Source of the DNA: Herbaspirillum hiltneri N3
Lineage (GTDB): Bacteria; Pseudomonadota; Gammaproteobacteria; Burkholderiales; Burkholderiaceae_D
Reading direction: 5' to 3'
Assembly: GCF_001267925.1 (NCBI RefSeq)
Contig: NZ_CP011409.1
Span: 1,116,001 to 1,180,000, forward strand
Length of the DNA stretch: 64,000 nt
Shown: positions 8,905 to 16,935 of the stretch, in pieces
How the letters are laid out: every line of letters starts with the position of its first letter
Numbering within the stretch: position 1 is the stretch's first letter
Program-made: the position numbers and the translations under genes
The notes under the pieces: model-generated
Seen by the model: the letters and a program-made list of their open reading frames with translations, nothing else
What the model was told of the DNA's origin: nothing
Databases searched by the model: none

Positions 8905-9750
8905 TTATGCGTTCACGGTCTGTTGTTGCTGTTCGCCCAGGCCTTCGATGCTCAGGCGCATGGTTTGACCGGCGCTCAGGTAGACCGGATTAGGCTTGAC
9001 GCCCATGCCGACGCCTGGAGGCGTACCTGTCGAGATCACGTCGCCAGGCTGCAGGCTCATGAACTTGCTCAGGTAGGAAATGATGAACGGAACGTTGAAA
9101 ATCATCGTGTTGGTATTGCCGTTCTGGTAGCGCTTGCCGTCGACTTCCAGCCACAGTTGCAGGTTGTTCGGGTTGGCGATTTCATCGCGCGTCACCAGCC
9201 ATGGGCCGATCGGACCGAAGGTGTCGCAACCCTTGCCCTTGTCCCAGGTGCCGCCGCGTTCGGTTTGGTATTCACGCTCGGAGACGTCGTTGACGACGCA
9301 ATAACCGGCGATGTGCGACAGCGCATCCTTTTCTTCGATATACGAAGCAGCCTTGCCGATGACCACGCCCAGTTCGACTTCCCAGTCAGTCTTCTTGGAG
9401 CCGCGCGGGATCTTGACGTCGTCGTTGGGACCGACCACGGCCGAAGTCCACTTGTTGAACACGACCGGTTCGGCGGGAATGGGCAGGCCGGATTCGGCAG
9501 CGTGGTCGGCGTAGTTCAGGCCGATACAGATGAACTTGCCGATGTTGCCGACGCATGCACCGATGCGTGGGTTGCCGTCGACCACCGGCAGGCTTTGCAG
9601 GTCCAGCGCGCGGATTTTCGCCAGGGTGGCGTCGTCCAGCGCAGCGCCGTTGACGTCCTTGATATGCGCCGACAGGTCGCGGATCTTGCCGGCCTGATCC
9701 AGGATGCCTGGTTTTTCTTGGCCGACAGGGCCGTAACGGAGTAATTTCAT
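8905..9750 (-). CDS. fumarylacetoacetate hydrolase family protein, probable 2,4-diketo-3-deoxy-L-fuconate/rhamnonate hydrolase
   Basis: Metal-dependent C-C hydrolase of 281 residues with the FAH fold. The core begins at FICIGLNYADHAAESG and contains PVVFNKWTSAVVGPND, the metal-ligand stretch DWEVELGVVIGK, GYCVVNDVSEREYQ, and the C-terminal LQPGDVISTGTPPGVG. It starts at the ATG at 9748-9750, preceded by AGGAAGAG; similarity to FAH proteins begins at once (MKLLRYGPVGQEKPG). It is the promoter-proximal gene of the set FAH-SDR-MFS and so probably performs the last hydrolytic step of deoxy-sugar breakdown. It could instead act on another acylpyruvate, as these enzymes are often annotated ureidoglycolate lyase. 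Confidence 0.87.
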   Translation of the reverse strand: MKLLRYGPVGQEKPGILDQAGKIRDLSAHIKDVNGAALDDATLAKIRALDLQSLPVVDGNPRIGACVGNIGKFICIGLNYADHAAESGLPIPAEPVVFNKWTSAVVGPNDDVKIPRGSKKTDWEVELGVVIGKAASYIEEKDALSHIAGYCVVNDVSEREYQTERGGTWDKGKGCDTFGPIGPWLVTRDEIANPNNLQLWLEVDGKRYQNGNTNTMIFNVPFIISYLSKFMSLQPGDVISTGTPPGVGMGVKPNPVYLSAGQTMRLSIEGLGEQQQQTVNA

Positions 9751-9808
9751 TGCTCTTCCTTTGGTGGTTGATCTAAAGAATAAAGCGCCGTCGTGGCGAC
9801 TGCGGCGC

Positions 9809-9857
9809 ATGGTCTTGCTTGGAAATCGAGATAATACCAATTAATTGGTAAGACCAT
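9809..9857. promoter_or_regulatory. operator of the deoxy-sugar operon (palindrome with GntR-like site)
   Basis: TACCAATTAATTGGTA at 9835-9850 is a perfect 16-bp palindrome. It overlaps TGGTAAGACCA (9846-9856), which matches the TGGTNNNACCA form used by FadR-type GntR regulators. A wider inverted pair, ATGGTCTT at 9809-9816 and AAGACCAT at 9850-9857, brackets it. It lies 59 bp and more upstream of the FAH start. No GntR gene is in the window. Confidence 0.6.
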
Positions 9858-10022
9858 CAAACAACTTTGCCGCAGTTCAGGTGAAAATTTATAACGGGAC
9901 AGGTGGCGATTTTAATTGGGTTCAGATGAGTACCCTTTAAAAATCAAGGACTTAAAAGCGCCGGGGATCACGTTCGGATAAGGCTTTTCCATGATGATGT
10001 TCCTGTCCCGATGTTCGTCCCA

Positions 10023-10892
10023 TCAGGCCGAAGTCGCAATTGCGGAGGCGAAGTCGCGGTAGGAATGAAGGGGGCGGCCCAGGAGCCCGGTGAGGCGCTC
10101 CACGTCTCCGGCTTCAGGAATCATGCCCTCGGTGAGAAAGCGCTCGCTCATCAGGCGCATGTCAAAGGCCATCCAGCTCGGCATGAATTGCCGAAGGTTT
10201 TTCTCGAACCCGGCGGTGTCGTCGCCCGGATAAGCGATCGGACGACCCAGCGCTTCCGTCCAGATCGCAGCGACGTCTGCGCCCGTCAGCGTGTCGGGTC
10301 CGACGAGATTGATCCGCTCCAGAGGAAGTGGGGCGGCGGCTCGTTCCCGGCGGATAAGTTCGATGGCCGCGATCTCGGCGATGTCGCGCGTATCGACCAT
10401 TGCCAGGCCCTTGCTGCCGATCGGCATCGGATAAATGCCGTAGCCGGTGACCACGTCTTTGATCGTGAGGTCGTTGTCCATGAAATAGGCCGGGCGCAAG
10501 ATGGTGGCGTTGAGTCCCATTTGCTCGATCATGCGTTCAACGCCGAACTTGCCTGCGAAGTGCGGTACGTTCACGTAGAGGTCGCTGTGAATCACCGACA
10601 GGTAAACGATCCGCTCGATACCGGCTTCTCGGGCGACGTTCAGCGCGATCAGCGCCTGGGTGTACTCGTCGGGTACTACCGCGTTAAGCAGGAATAGCGT
10701 CGAGGCGCCCGCGAAGGCGCTGCGCAGCGAGTCGACATCCAGCAGATCGCCTTGGACGACGTCGACGCCGCTCGGGAAGTTTGCCTTCGAAGGGTCGCGG
10801 ACGAGGGCGCGAACATCGGCGCCGCGTTTCACGAGTTGTTCGACGACCTGGCGGCCGATAGTGCCGGTGGCACCGGTAACGATAATGGTCAT
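10023..10892 (-). CDS. NmrA-like NAD(P)-binding oxidoreductase
   Basis: Atypical short-chain dehydrogenase of 289 residues. The dinucleotide motif TGATGTIGRQVVEQL lies at about 6-20, followed by VQGDLLDVDSLRSAFAGASTLFLLN, the NmrA/isoflavone-reductase pattern. There is no YxxxK motif, as usual in the NmrA branch. These proteins act as NADP sensors or quinone/azo reductases (QorB type), so function is open. The start has AAGGAG five or more bases upstream. It is 45 bp downstream of the MDR-type oxidoreductase on the same strand, so both are probably co-transcribed and controlled by the divergent LysR at 11985. Confidence 0.88.
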   Translation of the reverse strand: MTIIVTGATGTIGRQVVEQLVKRGADVRALVRDPSKANFPSGVDVVQGDLLDVDSLRSAFAGASTLFLLNAVVPDEYTQALIALNVAREAGIERIVYLSVIHSDLYVNVPHFAGKFGVERMIEQMGLNATILRPAYFMDNDLTIKDVVTGYGIYPMPIGSKGLAMVDTRDIAEIAAIELIRRERAAAPLPLERINLVGPDTLTGADVAAIWTEALGRPIAYPGDDTAGFEKNLRQFMPSWMAFDMRLMSERFLTEGMIPEAGDVERLTGLLGRPLHSYRDFASAIATSA

Positions 10893-10937
10893 GATGATTA
10901 CTCCTTGGTATAGGTTGGTAAATTCGAAGAGGGAAAA

Positions 10938-11876
10938 TTAAAGCGAGAAATCCGCGACGGTCTTGCCGACTTGCGGCTGGGTCCGGTTGCGTTCGATTGC
11001 TTCAGGCAGTTGGTCGAAGCGCACGGCGGCGTTGACCTTTGATCGCAGGCGTCCGTGCGCCACGTCCTCTGCGATCATGTGCAGCCGGGCGGCGTCCGGC
11101 GTATTCATGAACCACAGGCCGCGACGCCCGCTTGGGGTGCTCGTCGCAATGGCCGGCGATGCGGTGCTGACGATGGCGCCATCGTCGGCAAGAACGGACC
11201 ACGAGCGGTTCAGCACCTCGCCGCCGACGTAGTCGAGTACAAGGTCGATGTCGTTGGCCGTGGCTTCGAACTGCTCTTTGTCATAGGCGATGACGTGGTC
11301 AGCACCGAGGTCGCGAACGTAGTCGGCATCAGCCTCCAGGGCGGTGGCAAACACCACGGCGCCGGCCTGATGCGCGTACTGCACGGCGAATCCCCCGAGA
11401 CCGCCGGCAGCGCCGTGGACAAGAATGCGCTGGCCGGCGCGTACCGGACCGGCGAAATTCAGGCTTTGCCATGCCGCCACGGACGCCACGGGCAAGGCCG
11501 CCGCATCCACGAAGCTCATCGATTCAGGCATCAGGCTGAGATTGGCTTCGTCCACCGTTACCAGATCGGCATAGGCGCCCAATCCGCCGAGTGGCCCCAT
11601 GACGCGATCACCCTTACGCAAGCGGGTGACGCCCGCACCCACCGCTTCGACGACGCCGGCCAGTTCGATGCCCAGCACGGTCGGCAACTGCAGCGGGAAA
11701 GCATCCCGGACATAACCTTCACGGACCTTCCAGTCCAGTCCGTTGACACCTGCGGCCTGAACGCGGACCAGTACCTGGCCCTTTCCATTTCCTGCTGTCG
11801 GCGCCTCGATGGACGAAATCCTGATGGCGGATGGGCCGCCGTATTTGGTAAGAATCAATGCACGGACATTGTTCAT
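10938..11876 (-). CDS. NADP-dependent quinone oxidoreductase-like protein (MDR superfamily)
   Basis: Zinc-independent medium-chain reductase of 312 residues. The GroES-like domain occupies about 1-120 (VRVQAAGVNGLDWKVREGYVRD), and the Rossmann domain carries ILVHGAAGGLGGFAVQYAHQAG at about 143-164. The catalytic zinc ligands of alcohol dehydrogenases are absent, as expected of the quinone-reductase branch. The start MNNVRALILTKYGGPSAIRI at 11876 was taken because family similarity begins there and AAAGGAG precedes it; the frame stays open further upstream but overlaps the divergent LysR. It likely reduces quinones or enones together with the NmrA-like partner downstream. Confidence 0.88.
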   Translation of the reverse strand: MNNVRALILTKYGGPSAIRISSIEAPTAGNGKGQVLVRVQAAGVNGLDWKVREGYVRDAFPLQLPTVLGIELAGVVEAVGAGVTRLRKGDRVMGPLGGLGAYADLVTVDEANLSLMPESMSFVDAAALPVASVAAWQSLNFAGPVRAGQRILVHGAAGGLGGFAVQYAHQAGAVVFATALEADADYVRDLGADHVIAYDKEQFEATANDIDLVLDYVGGEVLNRSWSVLADDGAIVSTASPAIATSTPSGRRGLWFMNTPDAARLHMIAEDVAHGRLRSKVNAAVRFDQLPEAIERNRTQPQVGKTVADFSL

Positions 11877-11893
11877 GACTAAACTCCTTTGAG

Positions 11894-11933
11894 ATGTGGG
11901 TTGGGTACGAACCAATAATAGGTGGTCCCACAT
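11894..11933. promoter_or_regulatory. inverted repeat in the LysR/oxidoreductase divergent promoter
   Basis: ATGTGGG at 11894-11900 and CCCACAT at 11927-11933 form a 7-bp inverted repeat with a 26-bp spacer in the 108-bp region between the genes starting at 11876 and 11985. Confidence 0.4.
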
Positions 11934-11984
11934 GTAAAACAAAGACTGTAAAATGTAGACACTTCGTTTCAAAAGTGAGACATC

Positions 11985-12869
11985 ATGGATTTCAACGCGC
12001 TTGAGGATTTTCAACTTGTGGCCTCCCATGGCGGCTTTGGAAAAGCCAGTCGCGCCAGCGGGCGGTCCAAAGCGACCCTGTCGCGTCGTGTCGCCGACCT
12101 CGAAGAAGCATTGGGGATACGGCTCATTGAGCGCGGCGCTCGCAGCTTGGAGCTGACCGAAGCGGGCCAGCTGCTGCGAGCCAGGACGGAGGGGCCGATG
12201 CACGAGGTCGCCGAGGCGGTCGCCGCAGCGCGGGACGGCCTTGTAGCGCCGCGAGGACGTCTGCGTATCGCGGCGCCGCTGCTGTTTTCTCAATTGGCCC
12301 TGGGGCGGATCGCCGCCCGGTTCCTGGCGAGCTATCCCGAAGTGCAGATCGAAGCCGTGGCCGAGGATCGTCTCGTCAATCTGGTCGATGAGCATTTCGA
12401 TGTCGCCATACGGATCAATCCGGACAAAGACAGCGCATTGGTTGGCAGATGCTTCGCCAAGGACAGGCTGGTCCTTGCGGCCGCCCCCTCCGTTCAGATG
12501 CCAAAGGGAAATCGCGGCAAGCCGTTTTCCGTTCCGGCGGTGGTCACGCCGAGCTATCGCGACGGCGACATCTGGTCAGTTCGCAACGGCCAGTTCACCA
12601 TCGAGCCGCGCCCCGTGCTGTATCTGTCATCGCTCCTGATGGTGCGGGACGCCATTGTTGACGGTGCCGGGGCAGCGATGCTGCCGCAGTCCATCATCGG
12701 AGGCTTGCTGGAAAAAGGCGAACTGGTGTCGTGGGGAATCGCCGGCGACGAAGTCGAGCTTTGGGTCCTGCACACCTCGCGGCGCTTGCAGAGTCCCAAA
12801 GTGCGGGCTTTCGTGGAGTTCATATGCGGGCAATATCCGAATGGCTCGTTCACCATTCCGATCCGATGA
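11985..12869 (+). CDS. LysR-family transcriptional regulator
   Basis: LTTR of 294 residues. The HTH is at about 1-60 (MDFNALEDFQLVASHGGFGKASRASGRSKATLSRRVADLEE), with the linker helix and effector domain from about 90 (GRLRIAAPLLFSQLALGRIAARFLASYPEVQIEAV), a pattern typical of the CrgA/AaeR group. It is divergent from the MDR/NmrA oxidoreductase pair and is therefore their likely regulator; members of this group often respond to electrophiles or aromatic compounds, which is only a family-level hint. The ATG at 11985 is the first methionine of the conserved HTH. Confidence 0.9.
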   Translation: MDFNALEDFQLVASHGGFGKASRASGRSKATLSRRVADLEEALGIRLIERGARSLELTEAGQLLRARTEGPMHEVAEAVAAARDGLVAPRGRLRIAAPLLFSQLALGRIAARFLASYPEVQIEAVAEDRLVNLVDEHFDVAIRINPDKDSALVGRCFAKDRLVLAAAPSVQMPKGNRGKPFSVPAVVTPSYRDGDIWSVRNGQFTIEPRPVLYLSSLLMVRDAIVDGAGAAMLPQSIIGGLLEKGELVSWGIAGDEVELWVLHTSRRLQSPKVRAFVEFICGQYPNGSFTIPIR

Positions 12870-13224
12870 GTGAATCAGGTTCGGGTCAGTTGCCCCGACC
12901 TGATTTCCAGCGGAGGGCAGGAAGCGGCCCCTTTGTTTCCCGACGGGGGCGTTGCGGATGCGGCGTCGCGGGAGGCGCGACGGAGATGGTCCGGATTTTC
13001 ATTAATCCCGCATTTTGTTTTCGAAAAAGCATATCTGATCAAAAATACGTAAATGCAAAGATATTTATGCTTTTAAATGCCTGAAACTCCATGTGATACG
13101 GCAGCACTATCTGTGCATGAATCGTTACCATGACGGTCAAATTGGATGCGGTGCAGCACGACATGCCTGGCGCATTTCTGCGGGCAATTCGTGTCCATCC
13201 TTGCCTCTTTCATCCGGAATATTC
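12870..13224. other. intergenic region with AT-rich patch
   Basis: 355 bp without a credible gene. Bases 13010-13080 are strikingly AT-rich against the surroundings and are a likely promoter area for the carrier at 13225; no specific operator was recognised. Confidence 0.35.
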
Positions 13225-14166
13225 ATGTCACTCAGCAGTCCGTCCGTCCCCCTCAAAAAAACCAAGGCCATCAGCGGACCTTTTCTCGTCTGCGTCGTGC
13301 TGGCGATCTGCATCTGGGGCGGCAACTGGCCGGTGATGAAGTTCGGCAGCCAGTACATCCCGCCGCTGTGGTTCGCCGCGAGCCGCTTTGTTTCCGCCGC
13401 CATGCTCAGCTTCGCGATCGCCGCCGCCATCGGAAAGTTGCGCTTGCCGCGCCGTGAAGAATGGCCGGTGGTGCTGGGCGTCGGCATCCTGCAGATGGGT
13501 TTGTTCACTGCGCTGGTGACCGGCGCCTTGCATTTCGTGATGCCGGGCCGCGCATCGCTGATCGCTTACGCCACGTCGGTCTGGGTGGTGCCTGGCGCGG
13601 CCCTGGTGCTCAAGCAGCGCCTCAGCGGGCAGCAACGGCTGGCGACGATGTTCAGCTATCTCGGCATGGCCATTGTGGTGTTGCCGGCGGTGTTGCATGC
13701 CGACCTGCACGGCATGATCGGTTACCTGATGCTGGCGGCGGCTTCATTGTCATGGGCCATCAATATTTTGCAGATCAAATCGACCAAAGGCGTGCGTCTC
13801 GACTTCGACCTGTTGCCCTGGCAGACGCTGGTGGCGGCGTTGCCGCTGACGGTGCTGGCGCTGGCTGTGGAGGGGGCGCCGGTTTTTCTCGCGGAGCCGC
13901 ATTCCTGGTACGTGATCGCCTACACCGGCCCGCTGGCGACGGCGCTGACGTTCCTGATCGTGCTGCAAATGACCCAGCGCCTGTCGCCTGTGACCGTCTC
14001 GGTGTGCATGCTGGGCGTGCCGGTGGTCGGCATCACGCTGTCGTCGCTGATCTTCGGCGAAGCGCTGTCGGCGGATTTGCTCATGGGCGTGGCGCTGATT
14101 TGCCTGGGTTTGCTGATTCCGGCGTTGCCGCGCATGTCATGGCGGCGCAGCCAGGGCGTTGTCTGA
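13225..14166 (+). CDS. EamA/DMT-family transporter
   Basis: Ten-helix drug/metabolite carrier of 313 residues, with two EamA repeats of five helices each. The first repeat starts with VVLAICIWGGNWPVMKFGSQYIPP, the family's opening motif, and the second includes YLMLAAASLSWAINILQIKS. The start ATG at 13225 is placed where the protein becomes family-like; the same frame is open back to 13093, but that 44-residue extension is Cys/His/Arg-rich, not hydrophobic, and looks untranslated. No strong RBS is visible. Substrate unknown; DMT carriers of this kind export amino acids or metabolites. Confidence 0.82.
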   Translation: MSLSSPSVPLKKTKAISGPFLVCVVLAICIWGGNWPVMKFGSQYIPPLWFAASRFVSAAMLSFAIAAAIGKLRLPRREEWPVVLGVGILQMGLFTALVTGALHFVMPGRASLIAYATSVWVVPGAALVLKQRLSGQQRLATMFSYLGMAIVVLPAVLHADLHGMIGYLMLAAASLSWAINILQIKSTKGVRLDFDLLPWQTLVAALPLTVLALAVEGAPVFLAEPHSWYVIAYTGPLATALTFLIVLQMTQRLSPVTVSVCMLGVPVVGITLSSLIFGEALSADLLMGVALICLGLLIPALPRMSWRRSQGVV

Positions 14167-14198
14167 ACTCACCGACCGCGATAGGGCGAGTGAGGCTT

Positions 14199-15560
14199 TC
14201 AAGAAATCGCGACTCTGGCGAGAAGTCCGAGTACGGCGCACACGACGATCACGTGAATAACGTTGCGTTTGAAGCGGAACAGCGCAACCACTGCTGCCAG
14301 TGCAATCAGAGCAGATATCCAGTCAAAGCCCTGATCCCATCCTTTCGGCCACAGCACATGGAAGCCGAAAAACGTCGCCAGATTCAAGATAACGCCGACC
14401 ACGGCAGCAGTGATTGCCGTAAGCGGCGCCGTGAACTTGATGTCTTGATGCGTTGCTTCAACGAGCGGCCCGCCTGCGAGGATGAATAGAAACGACGGTA
14501 GAAAAGTGAACCAGGTCACTAGCGTGGCGGCAATCGCCCCGGCCAAAAACAGATGGTCCGGCCCCAATGCAGCTTTGACATAGCCGCCCACAAAGCCGAC
14601 GAACGCCACCACCATGATGAGGGGCCCCGGTGTCGTCTCACCCAACGCCAGACCGTCGATCATCTGCGTCGGCGTCAACCATGCGAAATGGCCAACGGCG
14701 CCTTGATAGACGTAGGGCAAAACGGCATAGGCTCCGCCGAAAGTCATGAGTGCCGCCTTGGTAAAGAACCATCCCATTTGCGTGTAGATATGTTCCCAGC
14801 CATACATGGCGGTCAGCCCGCCCATCGGGATGATCCATAAAAGCGCGCCTGCCAGTACGATTTTGAGCAATCCGATCCAGCTGAACTGCGCATGCAGCGG
14901 GGTTGGCGTCTCATCGTCAATCAATGCCCTACCAAATGATTTTTGCGAGCCCGCATGCCCTCCGCCAACAGCGAATCTGGATGGCGACATTTTCCCGCCT
15001 ATGTAGCCGACCAGTGCGGCCATCGCCACAATGAGCGGGAACGGCACGTTGAGTGCAAAAATGGCGACGAACGAGACTGCGGCAATCGCCCAGAGCACGT
15101 TGTTTTTGAGCGCACGGGAGCCGATGCGATGCGCTGCTTGCAGAACGATGGCGGTGACCGCAGGCTTGATGCCATAGAACAGACCTTCCACAATCGGCAG
15201 ATGGCCGAAGGCGATGTATAGCCAGGACAAGGTAATCAGGATCAGCAAGGACGGAAAGACGAACAAGACCCCGGCAATGATGCCTCCCCACGTTCTATGC
15301 ATCAGCCAGCCGATGTATGTCGCCAGCTGCTGAGCTTCGGGGCCCGGCAACAACATGCAGTAATTCAGCGCATGTAGAAATCGTCGCTCCGATATCCAGC
15401 GACGGTTTTCCACGAGCTCCTGATGCATGATCGAAATCTGTCCTGCAGGGCCCCCGAAGCTAATGAAGCCCAGCTTCAGCCAGAAAAGGAAGGCCTCCCG
15501 AAAGCTCACGGATGGCGGCGCCTCATCGGTCACTTCCGCTGCGACTTCGATTTTATTCAT
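14199..15560 (-). CDS. chrA: chromate transporter ChrA, two-domain form
   Basis: Inner-membrane carrier of 453 residues of the CHR superfamily, long-chain type with two homologous halves. The N-half has FWLKLGFISFGGPAGQISIMHQ and LLPGPEAQQLATYIGW, and the C-half has TKAALMTFGGAYAVLPYVYQ and GETTPGPLIMVVAFVGF: the paired FGG and PGP motifs of the family. It extrudes chromate, or sulfate-like anions (family knowledge). The ATG at 15560 was chosen over one 11 codons upstream because GGGGGC lies at a suitable distance. No chrB or chrF lies alongside. The divergent neighbour is a DMT carrier with a histidine-rich tail. This stretch looks less GC-rich than its flanks. Confidence 0.9.
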   Translation of the reverse strand: MNKIEVAAEVTDEAPPSVSFREAFLFWLKLGFISFGGPAGQISIMHQELVENRRWISERRFLHALNYCMLLPGPEAQQLATYIGWLMHRTWGGIIAGVLFVFPSLLILITLSWLYIAFGHLPIVEGLFYGIKPAVTAIVLQAAHRIGSRALKNNVLWAIAAVSFVAIFALNVPFPLIVAMAALVGYIGGKMSPSRFAVGGGHAGSQKSFGRALIDDETPTPLHAQFSWIGLLKIVLAGALLWIIPMGGLTAMYGWEHIYTQMGWFFTKAALMTFGGAYAVLPYVYQGAVGHFAWLTPTQMIDGLALGETTPGPLIMVVAFVGFVGGYVKAALGPDHLFLAGAIAATLVTWFTFLPSFLFILAGGPLVEATHQDIKFTAPLTAITAAVVGVILNLATFFGFHVLWPKGWDQGFDWISALIALAAVVALFRFKRNVIHVIVVCAVLGLLARVAIS

Positions 15561-15691
15561 TGACTGCCCCCGGCATGAGATCGACCCCGTCACGCAGTAG
15601 AGCGGCTTCGGACGTCTTTAACCCGCACCGTATCCGCGTGCGAGCAATGGCGTTCTGAGTGGAGAGACTGGGAATCAGTAGAAGATAGTTC

Positions 15692-15764
15692 ACTATGTAG
15701 GATACCCTAGAACTCATTTCATCAATAGGCATGAGATGCGTTCTAGTATGTAGAGTTTTCTACA
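15692..15764. promoter_or_regulatory. divergent promoter region of chrA and the His-tail carrier
   Basis: Contains TGTAGA-GTTT-TCTACA (15749-15764), a perfect 6-bp inverted repeat, and the wider inverted pair CTAGAAC (15707-15713) and GTTCTAG (15740-15746). Two TATGTAG motifs also occur. The symmetry suggests one regulator controls both genes; no regulator gene is adjacent. Confidence 0.45.
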
Positions 15765-15793
15765 AGAATATTCAACGCCAACCTCAAATTCCA

Positions 15794-16843
15794 ATGAACC
15801 TCAAAGATAGCCTCGCTCTCCCCGGAGTAAAAGCAGCGTTGCTGGCTGCACTTTTATTCGGAGCTGCTACCCCTTTCGCAAAATACCTGCTGAAGGGGAA
15901 TTCCCCCTGGGTCATTGCAGGACTTCTTTATCTCGGATCTGGAGTGGGGCTGGCAATCTACCGAAAGATTACACGCGCCAAACCTGCCAAGTTGCCGAAA
16001 CGAGAAGTAGCGTGGTTTGCTGGTGCCGTCATTGCAGGGGGTATCGTCGCGCCGGTGTTGCTGATGATGGGTCTTACGAACATGCCTGCGTCAAGTGCCT
16101 CGTTACTATTGAACGCAGAAGGTGTATTCACTGCGCTGCTCGCCTGGTTTGCGTTCCGGGAGAATTTTGATCGGCGTATCGCCGGGGGAATGCTGGCAAT
16201 CGTGCTCGGTGCGCTCGTCTTGAGTTGGCCAACGGATACGGAAAAAGCCAGCTTGTGGCCATCTTTGGCCGTGTTGGGCGCATGCCTGGCATGGGGCATC
16301 GATAATAATCTGACGCGAAAGATTTCGTTGAATGACGCGTCGTGGATTGCATCTGTCAAAGGTCTGGCGTCAGGCTTTACAAATCTGGCGCTGGCGACTG
16401 CACTTGGCGCAACCTTGCCAAGCGGTTCGATTGTCCTTGGAACGATGACTCTTGGCTTTCTTGCCTATGGCGTCAGCCTGGCGTTGTTCGTCGTGGCACT
16501 TCGCCATCTCGGAACGTCGCGAACCGGAGCCTATTTTTCTATCGCCCCCTTTTTCGGAGCCGTTCTGGCCCTTTCGACAGGGGAACCTCTGACCTTGCAG
16601 TTGATTGGTGCGGGATTCCTAATGGCCGTTGGCATTTGGCTGCACTTAACTGAACGCCACGAGCATTCACATACGCACGAAGAACTCGAGCATGACCATG
16701 AGCATACTCATGATGCACATCACGCGCATGAGCATGCTTATCCCGTTGCACCAGGTACAAAACATCGCCATCGGCATCAACATGCCCGCATCGAGCACAC
16801 TCACGCGCATTTTCCTGATGCACACCATCGGCATTTGCATTAA
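15794..16843 (+). CDS. EamA/DMT-family carrier with histidine-rich C-terminal tail (possible metal exporter)
   Basis: Ten-helix EamA carrier of 349 residues. The transporter part, about 1-285, opens with AALLAALLFGAATPFAKYLLKG and has the second repeat at AWGIDNNLTRKISLND. The last 63 residues are hydrophilic and contain 23 histidines in HxH and HH patterns mixed with Glu and Asp, a typical divalent-metal binding tail facing the cytoplasm. Carriers with such tails occur beside nickel/cobalt or chromate resistance genes, so metal export or tolerance is inferred. The start MNLKDSLALPGVKAAL at 15794 is preferred to one 21 codons upstream that overlaps the promoter palindromes. It is divergent from chrA. 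Confidence 0.82.
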   Translation: MNLKDSLALPGVKAALLAALLFGAATPFAKYLLKGNSPWVIAGLLYLGSGVGLAIYRKITRAKPAKLPKREVAWFAGAVIAGGIVAPVLLMMGLTNMPASSASLLLNAEGVFTALLAWFAFRENFDRRIAGGMLAIVLGALVLSWPTDTEKASLWPSLAVLGACLAWGIDNNLTRKISLNDASWIASVKGLASGFTNLALATALGATLPSGSIVLGTMTLGFLAYGVSLALFVVALRHLGTSRTGAYFSIAPFFGAVLALSTGEPLTLQLIGAGFLMAVGIWLHLTERHEHSHTHEELEHDHEHTHDAHHAHEHAYPVAPGTKHRHRHQHARIEHTHAHFPDAHHRHLH

Positions 16844-16935
16844 CAACCAGCGACCGAAGTCTCACAAATCTGCATTGTGTGTGCGAATCAGTGGCCGGCA
16901 TCCATTCGCATATTCAATAAGGCCGGTTGCGGTTG

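Noticed and set aside
10938..12395. A 485-residue fusion including a long N-terminal extension of the MDR oxidoreductase
   Set aside because: The extension would overlap the divergent LysR gene and its promoter; the conserved start with an RBS is at 11876.
16650..16843. Simple CAC/CAT repeat expansion instead of a coding tail
   Set aside because: Codons alternate between CAC and CAT and are mixed with acidic residues in frame, as in selected His-rich tails, so it was kept as coding.
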